Positions 1-8,616 of a DNA stretch of 64,000 bases are shown here, piece after piece. Both the position numbers and the translations under genes were made by a program. The DNA lies in assembly GCA_023301725.1 (NCBI GenBank), contig JALZUD010000050.1:1-64000 (forward strand), read 5' to 3'. Positions within the stretch are counted from its first letter, which is position 1. Every line of letters starts with the position of its first letter. The notes beneath the pieces are model-generated. The model made no database searches and was not told where the DNA came from. It saw only the letters and a list, made by a program, of their open reading frames with translations. This DNA is from Granulosicoccus sp. (lineage in GTDB: Bacteria > Pseudomonadota > Gammaproteobacteria > Granulosicoccales > Granulosicoccaceae).

Positions 1-178
1 CGCGCGCCGGTGTACACAAAGGGCTAGGGGAATAGGTATTACAGAAATTGACGCTACGCGCATGCAATGCCTTCAAATTAGGTGCATGCAAAAACGAGGC
101 TGGCCCATCATCCCAAAAAGTGCCTGTGAGCTGATCCACCATCAGGATCAGAAAATTAGGTCGTTTATTTTGTGCCAA
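1..178 (-). CDS. betC: choline-sulfatase, N-terminal part (cut by window edge)
   Basis: This reading frame is absent from the ORF track because it runs off the left edge. Translated from the minus strand it gives about 59 residues containing [14 protein letters not shown], then [14 protein letters not shown], then SPLCTPAR. The last piece is the sulfatase C-x-P-x-R signature, whose Cys is converted to formylglycine, and the MVDQL and DGPA pieces match the choline-sulfatase (BetC) subfamily from memory. The enzyme hydrolyses choline-O-sulfate to choline and sulfate, feeding glycine betaine synthesis. The start could be TTG at 178, preceded by AGGGG at a usable distance, or the in-frame ATG at 196. 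Either way the gene overlaps the 3' end of upp by 14 to 32 bases. BetC is a confident subfamily guess; sulfatase family membership is very likely. Confidence 0.85.
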   Translation of the reverse strand, partial: MAQNKRPNFLILMVDQLTGTFWDDGPASFLHAPNLKALHARSVNFCNTYSPSPLCTPAR

Positions 179-824
179 AGATGCGATCCCCTGCATCACC
201 CAGACCGGGAACGATATACCCGTGATCGTTGAGTTCTTGATCCACAGATGCCGTCACAATAGGCACATCGGGATGCGCCTTGTTAAAGGCGGCGATACCT
301 TCAGGGGCTGCTAGTAAACACACAAATCGCATATCTTTTGCACCGCCCTGCTTCAAACGAGTTACAGCAGAGATAGCCGAGTTGGCAGTAGCCAGCATGG
401 GATCTACGACAATAATTAAACGGCTCTCCATTTGACTGGGAACCTTGTAGTAATACTCAATTGCTTCGAGCGTGTCGGGATCTCGATACAAACCAACATG
501 CCCCACTCGCGCCGAAGGAATAACATCAAGCATGCCATCCAGCATGCCGTTGCCAGCACGCAAGATGGAAATAAACGCAAGCTTCTGCCCTTCTAGAACT
601 GGTGCGTTCATAGCACACACCGGTGTTTCAATAGACTCCATAGTGAGTGGCAAATCCTTGGTGACCTCATAGCAGAGCAACCAGGATATCTCTCGAAGCA
701 GAGCACGAAATGCGCATGAGGATTGCTCCTTACGTCGCATCAGCGTGAGCTTGTGCTGCACTAGCGGGTGAGCAATTAACGTGGCTTTCAAACCTTTATT
801 TATCAAATCATGTTCAGTCAACAT
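165..824 (-). CDS. upp: uracil phosphoribosyltransferase
   Basis: Upp makes UMP from uracil and PRPP in pyrimidine salvage in the cytoplasm. The C-terminal half carries the PRPP-binding loop [11 protein letters not shown], and the protein ends in the family-typical glycine-rich segment [18 protein letters not shown]. The track start (1001) lies inside ettA and adds 59 unrelated residues. The ATG at 824 is preceded by AGGAG (in ctaggagatattcacacg) and gives 219 aa, close to the usual 208 to 210. The gene lies 19 bases downstream of ettA on the same strand, so co-transcription is likely. Its 3' end overlaps the start of the choline-sulfatase gene. With the nucleoside importer and nucleoside hydrolase at 34-44 kb it would complete uracil recovery. 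Confidence 0.96.
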   Translation of the reverse strand: MLTEHDLINKGLKATLIAHPLVQHKLTLMRRKEQSSCAFRALLREISWLLCYEVTKDLPLTMESIETPVCAMNAPVLEGQKLAFISILRAGNGMLDGMLDVIPSARVGHVGLYRDPDTLEAIEYYYKVPSQMESRLIIVVDPMLATANSAISAVTRLKQGGAKDMRFVCLLAAPEGIAAFNKAHPDVPIVTASVDQELNDHGYIVPGLGDAGDRIFGTK

Positions 825-843
825 CGTGTGAATATCTCCTAGG

Positions 844-2511
844 TTAACTCGCCAATTTTTTGTAGCGCACGCGCTTCGGCTGAGCTGCAGCATCGCCAAG
901 TCGCTCTCGTCGATCAGCTTCATATTCTGTGTAGTTGCCAGCGAAAAAATTAATCTCACTAGGATCCTCGTACGACAGAATATGAGTAGCCACCCGATCA
1001 AGAAACCAACGATCGTGCGAAATCACTATGGCACTACCCGCAAAATCCAGTAATGCCTCTTCCAGTGCTCGCAACGTCTCCACATCCAAATCGTTCGACG
1101 GCTCATCCAGTAGCAACACGTTAGCGCCCTGCTTTAGCGTTAGCGCTAAATGCAATCGACCACGCTCACCGCCTGACAGATCTTTGACGAATTTTTGCTG
1201 ATCACTCCCCTTGAAGTTAAAGCGCCCTACGTACTGCCGTGCTGGCATCTCATAATTATTGATGCTAATGATGTCACTGCCTTCAGCGAGCACATCAAAC
1301 ACCGTCTTATCCCCATCAAGATCATCACGACTTTGATCCACATACGCTAATTTGACAGTCTCACCTATATCGATAGTGCCGCCATCCGGCGCTTCACGCC
1401 CCATCAGCATCCGGAACAACGTGGACTTACCTGCACCGTTTCCACCAATCACTCCAACAATAGCGCCCTTGGGCATACTGAAAGACAGATCCTCAATAAG
1501 CACCCGATCCCCATAGCTCTTAGTCACATTCACAAAATCAATGACCTTATCCCCAAGACGCTCGCCTGGCGGAATATAGATTTCATTAGTCTCCGAGCGC
1601 TTTTGAAATTCCTGCGACTGCATCTCTTCAAAGCGCTGCAAACGCGCCTTGGACTTCGACTGACGCCCCTTGGCACCCTGCCGTACCCACTCAAGCTCAG
1701 CCTTCATTGCCTTGGCGTGTGAAGACTCCTGCTTGGATTCCTGATCCAGACGCGCTGACTTCTGATCCAGCCACCCAGAGTAGTTACCTTCATAAGGAAT
1801 ACCCGAGCCGCGATCCAGTTCCAGAATCCATCCAGCGACGTTATCCAGAAAATACCTATCGTGCGTAATGGCTACAACTGTGCCTTTAAAATCGTGCAAA
1901 AAATGCTCTAGCCAAGCCACTGAATCAGCGTCTAGATGGTTAGTAGGCTCATCTAGCAACAACATGTCAGGGCCAGATAGCAGCAAGCGACATAATGCTA
2001 CCCGACGTTTCTCACCACCTGATAAATGTGCAACGTTCTCATCCCAGGGTGGTAGCCTCAAAGCATCAGCCGCAATATCCATCTGCATCTGTAAGTTATG
2101 TGCATCAGAGGCCTCAATAACCGCCTCTAGCCTCGCCTGCTCAGCCGCCAGTGCATCAAAATCAGCATCAGGCTCGGCATATGCAGCATAAACCTCATCA
2201 AGCCGCGTCTGAGCTTCCTTAATCTCGTTCACAGCCTCCTCAACCACTTCCTTCACCGTTTTGGCGTCATCTAGCTGCGGCTCCTGTTCAAGGTAACCCA
2301 CCTTGATACCCGCCATAGGCCGTGCTTCACCTTCAATTTCCTCATCCAACCCCGCCATTATTTTAAGCAGAGTCGATTTACCCGACCCATTGAGTCCTAA
2401 AACGCCAATCTTAGCGCCCGGAAAAAAGGACAGAGAAATGTTTTTGAGAATCTGTCGCTTGGGCGGCACGATCTTGCCAACCCGATTCATGGTATAGACG
2501 TACTGAGCCAT
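844..2511 (-). CDS. ettA: energy-dependent translational throttle protein EttA (ABC-F ATPase)
   Basis: EttA is a soluble ABC-F protein with two ATPase cassettes that binds the ribosomal E site and gates the first elongation step according to ATP/ADP ratio. The 555 aa length equals E. coli EttA. Walker A motifs are [12 protein letters not shown] near residue 40 and [12 protein letters not shown] near residue 355. Both signature motifs ([16 protein letters not shown] and [16 protein letters not shown]) are present, each followed by [11 protein letters not shown] or [11 protein letters not shown]. The N-terminal [19 protein letters not shown] is diagnostic of EttA rather than Uup or YheS. Between the cassettes lies the charged linker containing [17 protein letters not shown]. 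The gene is divergent from sbmA and upstream of upp. Confidence 0.97.
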   Translation of the reverse strand: MAQYVYTMNRVGKIVPPKRQILKNISLSFFPGAKIGVLGLNGSGKSTLLKIMAGLDEEIEGEARPMAGIKVGYLEQEPQLDDAKTVKEVVEEAVNEIKEAQTRLDEVYAAYAEPDADFDALAAEQARLEAVIEASDAHNLQMQMDIAADALRLPPWDENVAHLSGGEKRRVALCRLLLSGPDMLLLDEPTNHLDADSVAWLEHFLHDFKGTVVAITHDRYFLDNVAGWILELDRGSGIPYEGNYSGWLDQKSARLDQESKQESSHAKAMKAELEWVRQGAKGRQSKSKARLQRFEEMQSQEFQKRSETNEIYIPPGERLGDKVIDFVNVTKSYGDRVLIEDLSFSMPKGAIVGVIGGNGAGKSTLFRMLMGREAPDGGTIDIGETVKLAYVDQSRDDLDGDKTVFDVLAEGSDIISINNYEMPARQYVGRFNFKGSDQQKFVKDLSGGERGRLHLALTLKQGANVLLLDEPSNDLDVETLRALEEALLDFAGSAIVISHDRWFLDRVATHILSYEDPSEINFFAGNYTEYEADRRERLGDAAAQPKRVRYKKLAS

Positions 2512-2663
2512 TACTTATCCGCTTAGCCAAAAACCGTTAGTGTATACGGTTGCGCCACAAAACGAGACACCTTCGCACTGGCCCGAATGCTGCTGCATAG
2601 CGAACTTGCGGCTTCAGCACTACACTAAGAATCTATTAAGTATCAACCAAAGCGAACTTCACT

Positions 2664-3896
2664 ATGTTTCAGTCCTTCTTTCCACGACCAAAGGTATTCT
2701 TCCTCTCGGCGGTCGCATGGTTCTTTGTCACCTTAGGCATCTGGTACGGCTTTGCTGATGGACTCGCCGCACAATTAAGCTTCATGCGTGAAGCCTTGCC
2801 AACTATCGAAGGGCAGCGCCCGCCCTTTCTAACTCCAGACAAAGTTTGGATTTATCAATATATCGTCTTCGTGACCGCGATGTTTTGTGTTTTCTGGTTC
2901 TTCATTGATCGTAACCGTTGGTATGCTTGGGCTGTCTGCGGTTCGGCGATCATTCTGTTGGTCACCTACTTTCAGGTGCAGGTGGGTGTTTGGTTTAACC
3001 AAATTTACGGTGAACTTTTTGACCTTGTACAGGTGTCGTTAACCGAACCGGGAACCGTGGAAGCCTCACAGTTCTACTCCAAGATGACGACTATTGTTGT
3101 GGTTCTGATTCCGAACATCCTCACACTGGTCTTTTTCAGCTTTTATGTCTCTCACTATGTCTTCAGGTGGCGCACGGCGATGAACGACTACTACATGTCG
3201 CATTGGTCCAAATTACGCACTATCGAGGGCGCTGCACAGCGAGTGCAGGAAGACACTATGCGCTTTGCCAGTATCGTTGAGGGTTTGGGCTCTGCATTCG
3301 TCAGCTCAATTATGACGCTGATTGCTTTCTTGCCACTGTTGTGGACTTTATCTGCACAAGTTACCGAACTACCCATCATCGGCGCCGTGAACGGCTCGCT
3401 TGTATTCCTAGCGCTTGTCTCATCCATATTTGGCACCGTGCTTCTGGCCGCTGTGGGGTATCGCTTGCCCGGGCTGGAGTTCAACAACCAGAAAGTAGAG
3501 GCGGCCTATCGAAAAGAACTTGTCTATGGCGAAGATAGTGAAGAACATTGCTCACCACCTACAATCAAAGAGCTATTTGGTGGCGTACGCAAAAACTATT
3601 TCAAGCTGTATTTCAATTACCTGTATTTCAATATTTTTCGCTATGCCTACCTTCAAGGTGCGAGCCTCATACCTTTAATCGCGCTGGTACCCACATTCGT
3701 GGCGGGCACTATCACGTTCGGGGTTTATCAGCAAATTCGTATGGCGTTTGATCGGGTAGAAAACTCATTTCAATTCTTGGTAAATTCATGGACTACCATC
3801 GTCGAATTGATATCGATCTTTAAACGTTTACAGGCGTTTGAAGCACGCATTGATGTTAAAACGCTCGACGCAGCGCAGCCGGCGCTGGAAATTTAA
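2664..3896 (+). CDS. sbmA: SbmA/BacA-family inner-membrane peptide transporter
   Basis: SbmA/BacA proteins are inner-membrane transporters that use the proton gradient to take up proline-rich antimicrobial peptides, microcins and bleomycin-like compounds. The 410 aa protein matches SbmA length (about 406). It opens with FFPRPKVFFLSAVAWFFVTL and has about seven hydrophobic segments and no ATPase domain, which separates it from the fused ABC exporter-like relatives. The ATG at 2664 has only a weak purine stretch (AAAGCGAA) upstream. It is divergent from ettA across 152 bases and convergent with the HNH gene. Identification rests on whole-sequence resemblance to SbmA; the natural substrate is unknown. 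Confidence 0.9.
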   Translation: MFQSFFPRPKVFFLSAVAWFFVTLGIWYGFADGLAAQLSFMREALPTIEGQRPPFLTPDKVWIYQYIVFVTAMFCVFWFFIDRNRWYAWAVCGSAIILLVTYFQVQVGVWFNQIYGELFDLVQVSLTEPGTVEASQFYSKMTTIVVVLIPNILTLVFFSFYVSHYVFRWRTAMNDYYMSHWSKLRTIEGAAQRVQEDTMRFASIVEGLGSAFVSSIMTLIAFLPLLWTLSAQVTELPIIGAVNGSLVFLALVSSIFGTVLLAAVGYRLPGLEFNNQKVEAAYRKELVYGEDSEEHCSPPTIKELFGGVRKNYFKLYFNYLYFNIFRYAYLQGASLIPLIALVPTFVAGTITFGVYQQIRMAFDRVENSFQFLVNSWTTIVELISIFKRLQAFEARIDVKTLDAAQPALEI

Positions 3897-3910
3897 AAAG
3901 GCAATATTAG

Positions 3911-3956
3911 CTGTCACAGTGACAGGGTGTTTGATCCTCTCCCACCACCGTGACAG
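3911..3956. repeat. inverted repeat between convergent genes, possible bidirectional terminator
   Basis: Three copies of one 7-base half-site lie in 46 bases between sbmA and the HNH gene. CTGTCAC (3911-3917) and GTGACAG (3919-3925) form a 15-base palindrome with a one-base centre. A further GTGACAG (3950-3956) can pair with the first copy across a longer loop. No T-tract follows either alternative stem, so a terminator role is only possible; a protein-binding site is the alternative. Confidence 0.45.
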
Positions 3957-3971
3957 TTAACTTAGTATTTG

Positions 3972-5489
3972 TCACCCCACCACCCCAGAATTCCTAACTG
4001 ACTCACGCGTCTGACTAGCCAGTGCAAACAACGCCAGATCGTAGTCCATGGAATCACCGCCCCATGCCCAAGGCTCACTCGGCGTGGCAGGCAGTTTTTT
4101 ACCAACGCCTGCCTTCAAATATTCAATCACGCTGCCATCAGGGCGTTTGAACAACAACTCACCATCGGCCAAACGCTCCACCGAGTACTGCCCTTCATGC
4201 AGCAGTGTGTGATGGTGATGACACACCTTGACGAGATTCCATAACGAGGTATCTCCATCGTTTGCCCAATGCTGAATATGGTGGGCATCCAGATGCTTGT
4301 GACAATCACAACCTGGGAAAACGCAGCAACTATCTCTGATATCCAGAGCACGCTTAATTGCGGTGGGAATAGCACGGCTGCTACGACCAATACTCAACGG
4401 CTCGCCTTTATTGGTAAGGGCGGTAACCACCTTGCAACTACAACTTAGTCTGCGCGCCGTTTCTACTGGAATGCCCACCTGATGATCAATATAACAATCA
4501 GGGCTTCCATCGTTCTTTTCAAATACCTGCTTTGCCAATACATTGCTATCCACATGCACGACGACTTGATAGCGATCATCTGTGCATGACGCCACCTTAG
4601 AGTCTTTTAGCAATGCTTCGGCCATTAACACCAAGGCGTCTGCTCGGCGTCTTGTTTGCTGTTTATTGTTAAGCCTGCATTTTTCGTCTTTGCTTAATTG
4701 ATCACTGGCATTGTGCAATGAATCAGGAACATAAGCCTCTGCTGACTGCTCAGCCGACTGCTCTGGCACACTAGCGTCAGTACGCTCTAAGGCATGGCTA
4801 ACACTGTCTATTGACGGCTCGGCCTGCTTAATAGAATCCACTGCCGCGTCCATGGCCTTGATCACCAATGCACCTTGCTCAGCACTCAGGCGAGCGCGAA
4901 TAATCAGACACCCGTGCTCATCCCAGAAATGCGAAAGCTGCCGGTAGTCCTTGTTGTGCATAGCGCCTTGGCTCTCGGCGTCGAATCGCTCTTCATCTGA
5001 TAAATCAGCTTGATTGATGTTCTCATCCAAACCGAACATCGGTTGCTGATATTCAACCATTGGTTGTCCAGCACCATCAAACTGCTGGCGATAGAGCCGT
5101 ACCGTCTTGTCCAGTTGGCTCGCGGTTCCGTGCCTTGCGTAATATAATAGGCAATCCTCATTGTGCACACTACCCACCCTGGTGATGGCTCGCGCTTTAG
5201 AATAGCTAAGCTCACCACTGGCAAATGCCTTACTGACATTAGGCAAGTGCGCTAACGCATGACCCACCCTAACCTTCTCGCGGGCAGCCACTAGAGAAAT
5301 ACCGCACTTCCAGTTTAACCAGTGAGCACATGAGCGTACGCCCTCATCTCCCCAACCCCGTCGCCTATCGAACTCGGCAACCATGACTAACTGTTTGTAG
5401 GTTGCTGCATTAAGATCCGCACACAAGCCGGTGATAGAGGCTTCTAACTCAGGAGTGGGAATATCGGTAAAATCAGACAAGGCTTCCAT
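3972..5489 (-). CDS. DUF222 / HNH endonuclease domain protein (13E12-like)
   Basis: The N-terminal ~200 residues match the DUF222 (13E12 repeat) pattern: DRRRGWGDEGVRSCAHWLNW followed by VGHALAHLPNVSKAFASGEL. The C-terminal part is an HNH nuclease fold with two Cys for metal binding (CVFPGCDCHKHLDAHHIQHW) and the HNH histidine-rich part CHHHHTLLHEG. Between them lies a low-complexity acidic insert with EQSAEQSAEAY. Such proteins occur in multiple genomic copies, and their function is unsettled; selfish-element and DNA-processing roles have been proposed. The ATG at 5489 is followed upstream by an AT-rich 150-base spacer. The gene stands alone between two convergent or unrelated genes. Confidence 0.85.
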   Translation of the reverse strand: MEALSDFTDIPTPELEASITGLCADLNAATYKQLVMVAEFDRRRGWGDEGVRSCAHWLNWKCGISLVAAREKVRVGHALAHLPNVSKAFASGELSYSKARAITRVGSVHNEDCLLYYARHGTASQLDKTVRLYRQQFDGAGQPMVEYQQPMFGLDENINQADLSDEERFDAESQGAMHNKDYRQLSHFWDEHGCLIIRARLSAEQGALVIKAMDAAVDSIKQAEPSIDSVSHALERTDASVPEQSAEQSAEAYVPDSLHNASDQLSKDEKCRLNNKQQTRRRADALVLMAEALLKDSKVASCTDDRYQVVVHVDSNVLAKQVFEKNDGSPDCYIDHQVGIPVETARRLSCSCKVVTALTNKGEPLSIGRSSRAIPTAIKRALDIRDSCCVFPGCDCHKHLDAHHIQHWANDGDTSLWNLVKVCHHHHTLLHEGQYSVERLADGELLFKRPDGSVIEYLKAGVGKKLPATPSEPWAWGGDSMDYDLALFALASQTRESVRNSGVVG

Positions 5490-5638
5490 GCTGCGCGCTC
5501 ATTTACTGGTTACTACATAATGCTTGAGGCGGATTTAATAGTCAAGAAAGAATAGGTTTACTACTGTTTTTCTTTACAGCTTTTTATATACAGTTAAATT
5601 ATATTTGTAGATTGTAAAAAACTAACAGGCGCAGTTCA

Positions 5639-6030
5639 TCACAAAATAGAGCCGCAATACACTCCTGCGGGAGCGTCTATCAGTGTTAGTAAGCTCAATG
5701 CGTTAGAGAGCGTACGCTCGAAGGGCAGAACCAAATCAGGCAATACAGTACTGACATTGAATTTGGCTCTCTTACGTGACACCATTGTCCGAAATTTCAG
5801 CAGATTACTATCGCCGTAAAGTACCTCTTCGCAGAAAGAATCGTACTCTTCCATATCCCGCACCGTCACAATAAGAACGAAATCACATTCCCCGGTAACG
5901 CGGTAGCATTGTTTCACCGCCAGCCTGAGAGTCGTCTTTAGTCATGGTGACTTCAATGACGATGTGCAGACACGGGCCAAGCATTGCAGGGTCGAGCAGC
6001 GCGTTGATGACATCAGCCGTAGTTGGCATT
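5639..6030 (-). pseudogene. decayed Lrp/AsnC-family regulator (C-terminal remnant with frameshift)
   Basis: Two overlapping minus-strand frames carry the two halves of an AsnC/RAM effector domain. The first has LLDPAMLGPCLHIVIEVTM then KDDSQAGGETM. The second, one frame away, continues with QCYRVTGECDFVLIVTVRDM and FRTMVSRKRAKFNVSTVLP. In intact Lrp/AsnC proteins about 20 residues separate the IEVT strand from the C-x-x-V-T-G segment; here they are missing and the frame changes near 5900-5917. The N-terminal helix-turn-helix is also gone: the sequence runs straight into the 3' end of the LysR gene. I read this as a pseudogene formed by an internal deletion plus loss of the 5' part. Confidence 0.8.
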
Positions 6031-6057
6031 ACGGCACTCGCTACGCTGAATTTCTGG

Positions 6058-7005
6058 TCAAGTCGTATCAGCCGCGATCTCTTTAAATATCCAATCACGA
6101 AAAGCCATCACCTTGGGCGTTGAACGATGTCGCTCCGGATACACTAGAAAGTAGCGGAAGGCTGTTTCTTCAAATACGGCCGGCGGAAATAGACGAACCA
6201 GTTGACCGTTTTCCAGTTCTCTTGCAACCACAGCTTGACTGACGAGAGCCACGCCCTGTCCAGCCATTGCAGCCTGCACAAGCATGCTGTCATTACCCAG
6301 CCGAGGGCCAGGTTCGGGATCAACATCAGTTGCACCAGCCGCTTGCAGCCACATGCGCCAGTTTGGTGCTGAACCAGATTCGTCAGTCCAAGTGGAATGC
6401 AATAAGGTGTACTCCGCTAAGTCATTTGGGCAGCTTAACGAAGTCCCTTTATTGAGTAGTGAGGGACTGCAAACTGGAAACGCATTGGCGGCTAACATGC
6501 CCTCTACGATGTGTGGGTGATAGCCACCCAGACCATAACGAATAGCGACATCAATGCCGTCGTTGGTAAAGTTTGCCAAGCTCTCTTTTGCGTCAATTCG
6601 GATATCAAATTCCGGATGAGCTAGGCGCAATCGCTCAAGTCTTGGCACCAACCAGCTTGCACCAATCGAAGGTGCCACGCTGACAGTTAAATAGTCCAGC
6701 TCTTGGGCCAAGTGCATGGCGTCTACGCCAGCTTGTATTCGATCAAATCCATCTGAAAGATGTGGCAAGGCCGCTCTACCCGCCTCGGTCAACTCAAGTG
6801 CGCGTACACGACGATGAAATAAGGCTATCTCCAGTTGCTGCTCAAGCGAGCGAACCTGCTGGCTGATGGCAGCGGGTGTCACATGAAGTTCTTCAGCCGC
6901 TTTGCTGAAGCTGAGGTGCCGTGCAGACACTTCAAAGGCGCGTAAGCCATTTAGCGCAGGTACATTGCTCAACAAGCGATGGCTCGTCGAGGGCTGCATG
7001 AGCAT
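6058..7005 (-). CDS. LysR-family transcriptional regulator, GcvA-like
   Basis: The N-terminus has the winged HTH of LysR regulators (LNGLRAFEVSARHLSFSKAA then LHVTPAAISQQVRSLE), here in the GcvA-type wording. The C-terminal ~220 residues are the periplasmic-binding-like co-inducer domain with SVAPSIGASWLVPRLERL and GIDVAIRYGLGG. The track start is a TTG at 7038 that overlaps the carbonic anhydrase homologue stop. I prefer the ATG at 7005, with AAGG nine bases upstream, giving 315 aa. ATG at 6999 is also possible. The target genes are not evident; the adjacent gamma-carbonic anhydrase homologue and the broken Lrp gene are candidates only by position. Confidence 0.9.
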   Translation of the reverse strand: MLMQPSTSHRLLSNVPALNGLRAFEVSARHLSFSKAAEELHVTPAAISQQVRSLEQQLEIALFHRRVRALELTEAGRAALPHLSDGFDRIQAGVDAMHLAQELDYLTVSVAPSIGASWLVPRLERLRLAHPEFDIRIDAKESLANFTNDGIDVAIRYGLGGYHPHIVEGMLAANAFPVCSPSLLNKGTSLSCPNDLAEYTLLHSTWTDESGSAPNWRMWLQAAGATDVDPEPGPRLGNDSMLVQAAMAGQGVALVSQAVVARELENGQLVRLFPPAVFEETAFRYFLVYPERHRSTPKVMAFRDWIFKEIAADTT

Positions 7006-7034
7006 AGAGATCGCCTTAACAAGTGGCCTCCCCT

Positions 7035-7553
7035 TCAAACAGCCTTCAACCCATCAACATACACATCAATTTTATTGACATAACTTTTTACGCCACCAGC
7101 CATCACCGCTAGGGCTGCTTCGCCTAAAGGCTTAATCACTTTTGCAGGTGAGCCAAGCACCAATGAGCCATCAGGAATCTGCATGTTTTCTGTCACTAAT
7201 GCATTGGCACCTATCAGGCAGTTTTTACCAATCACGGCATTGTTGAGGATAACGGCGTTCATGCCGATCAGGCTGCCATCGCCGATGGTGCAACCATGTA
7301 ACATCACCTTGTGGCCGATGGTGACATTTTTGCCGATATTCAAAGGCACTCCCGGATCTACATGCAATACGGCGCCATCCTGAATATTGCTGGCGTCACC
7401 AATGACAATGGCTTCGTTGTCTGCACGCAGCACTGCGTTGAACCAGATACTAACATCACGACCCGTTACTACTTGTCCAATAACGGATGCGTCAGGAGCA
7501 ACAAAACAGTGCTCGCCTATCTGCGGCGTGTGTATACCTAATGCGTAAATCAT
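7035..7553 (-). CDS. gamma-carbonic anhydrase family hexapeptide protein
   Basis: A 172 aa left-handed beta-helix protein built from hexapeptide repeats (for example VIGQVVTGRDVSIW, IGKNVTIGHKVMLHGCTIGD, LIGMNAVILNNAVIGKN). The histidines expected to bind zinc in the YrdA/CaiE/gamma-carbonic anhydrase family are visible in VLHVDPG, GHKVMLHGC. Members are trimers; some have carbonic anhydrase activity and others have none shown, so the reaction is uncertain. The ATG at 7553 sets the usual length. The gene is divergent from the HAMP protein and directly upstream of the LysR gene, with 29 bases between its stop and the preferred LysR start. Confidence 0.9.
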   Translation of the reverse strand: MIYALGIHTPQIGEHCFVAPDASVIGQVVTGRDVSIWFNAVLRADNEAIVIGDASNIQDGAVLHVDPGVPLNIGKNVTIGHKVMLHGCTIGDGSLIGMNAVILNNAVIGKNCLIGANALVTENMQIPDGSLVLGSPAKVIKPLGEAALAVMAGGVKSYVNKIDVYVDGLKAV

Positions 7554-7684
7554 TTATAGCTCCCTAGAGTGTTTTCACTTCGAGCCCAATGCTAATCTAA
7601 ATGTGAGCGGCCACGCAAATTGCAGCATCTCCCTTCAGCTCAAACGTCAATGCCCGATAGGGTCTTTAAGTTCGGCTATAGAAG

Positions 7685-8203
7685 ATGAGAATGAGCCATT
7701 CCGACACAATAGATTTAAACACCGCCCAGAACAGCCCTGCGCAACCAGAGCGAAAACGCCGAGCTGCAAATGCCGTCTGGCAGCCGTTTCTCCAATTCAA
7801 GCTTCTTATGTATATGCTGGGATCAACTGCGTTTATCGCGGCGTTGCTAGCTGGCTTCTTGTACTTCGCCTTCAGCGATCTGTTGAGTGTGGTGATCGAC
7901 AAAACTGACTCCACTAGCTACTACGGCGAGATGATCAACATACAATTAGTACATATGTTTCGCTACTGCGGTGCGCTAGTGGTGCTCTACATCCTATTGC
8001 TGGCCTCGGTGTGCGTGGCCTATACCCATCGCTTGATCGGGCCCTTACGTCCATTTGTAAAACACGTGGAACAGCTCACTGCAGGAAACTATTCAAGCCG
8101 AGTAGCACTGCGTAAAGGTGATCTGGAAATGTACAACGAGTACGCCGAAAAGCTTAACGATTTGGCCAGGAAACTCAATGCTGAAGAGGCTTTGAAGTTA
8201 TAA
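7685..8203 (+). CDS. two-TM HAMP-domain membrane protein without output domain
   Basis: This 172 aa protein has a short cytoplasmic N-terminus rich in Arg and Ala, a first membrane helix at about residues 40-63, a short periplasmic loop, a second helix at about 93-114, and a HAMP linker from about 115 to 165 (RLIGPLRPFVKHVEQLTAGN, then EYAEKLNDLARKL). It ends right after HAMP: no kinase, GGDEF or methyl-accepting domain follows, and the next gene is on the other strand with one base between stops. It may be a stand-alone signalling adaptor or a membrane protein of unknown role. ATG at 7691 is an alternative start. Confidence 0.75.
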   Translation: MRMSHSDTIDLNTAQNSPAQPERKRRAANAVWQPFLQFKLLMYMLGSTAFIAALLAGFLYFAFSDLLSVVIDKTDSTSYYGEMINIQLVHMFRYCGALVVLYILLLASVCVAYTHRLIGPLRPFVKHVEQLTAGNYSSRVALRKGDLEMYNEYAEKLNDLARKLNAEEALKL

Positions 8204-8204
8204 G

Positions 8205-8579
8205 CTAGTTCAACAAGATGTTGAGAGACATTTCTGTGTGCTCTGCATTGCCTTGATCAATCCAGAACGACACCATCCGTACCTGTAGCTCTTCGTTGGC
8301 ATTGAACACTGCACGCAACCTCACCAGATACGCCTCCACGTCGACGGAATTGTCTACAGCCTCTTCCATAGAGGCTATCGCTACCAGCGCCATGGCTGAG
8401 CTGTCTTCAATATTGAGCTGGCCACTTTCAAGATGCTGGCACATAGCGTCAAGTTTACTGGAGTCGGCCAGCTCGAATTCCCAACTGTATTCATCACCTG
8501 AGGCTGGCAGAGCAAGCAATTCATTGACCTTGAGTTGCGCTTCAGGCGTAGCTGTATAGAACGGTGTCTCCTTATTCAT
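8205..8579 (-). CDS. hypothetical protein, 124 aa
   Basis: I do not recognise this protein. It is soluble, acidic and mostly helical in appearance, with no signal peptide or membrane segment. A central stretch IEDSSAMALVAIASMEEAVD and a C-terminal EMSLNILLN stand out but match no family I know. The ATG at 8579 is plausible. It is the last gene of a minus-strand run beginning at the amidohydrolase, 37 bases after the EamA transporter stop, so it may be co-transcribed. Confidence 0.6.
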   Translation of the reverse strand: MNKETPFYTATPEAQLKVNELLALPASGDEYSWEFELADSSKLDAMCQHLESGQLNIEDSSAMALVAIASMEEAVDNSVDVEAYLVRLRAVFNANEELQVRMVSFWIDQGNAEHTEMSLNILLN

Positions 8580-8616
8580 TCAGTCTGTCTCGATGAGCAT
8601 TTCTCAGATACCCTTT

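Noticed and set aside
1868-2191. Plus-strand frame inside ettA
   Set aside because: Antisense shadow of a clear ABC-F gene.
7020-7038. TTG start of the LysR gene overlapping the carbonic anhydrase homologue stop
   Set aside because: An ATG 11 codons later has a ribosome-binding site and fits family length better.
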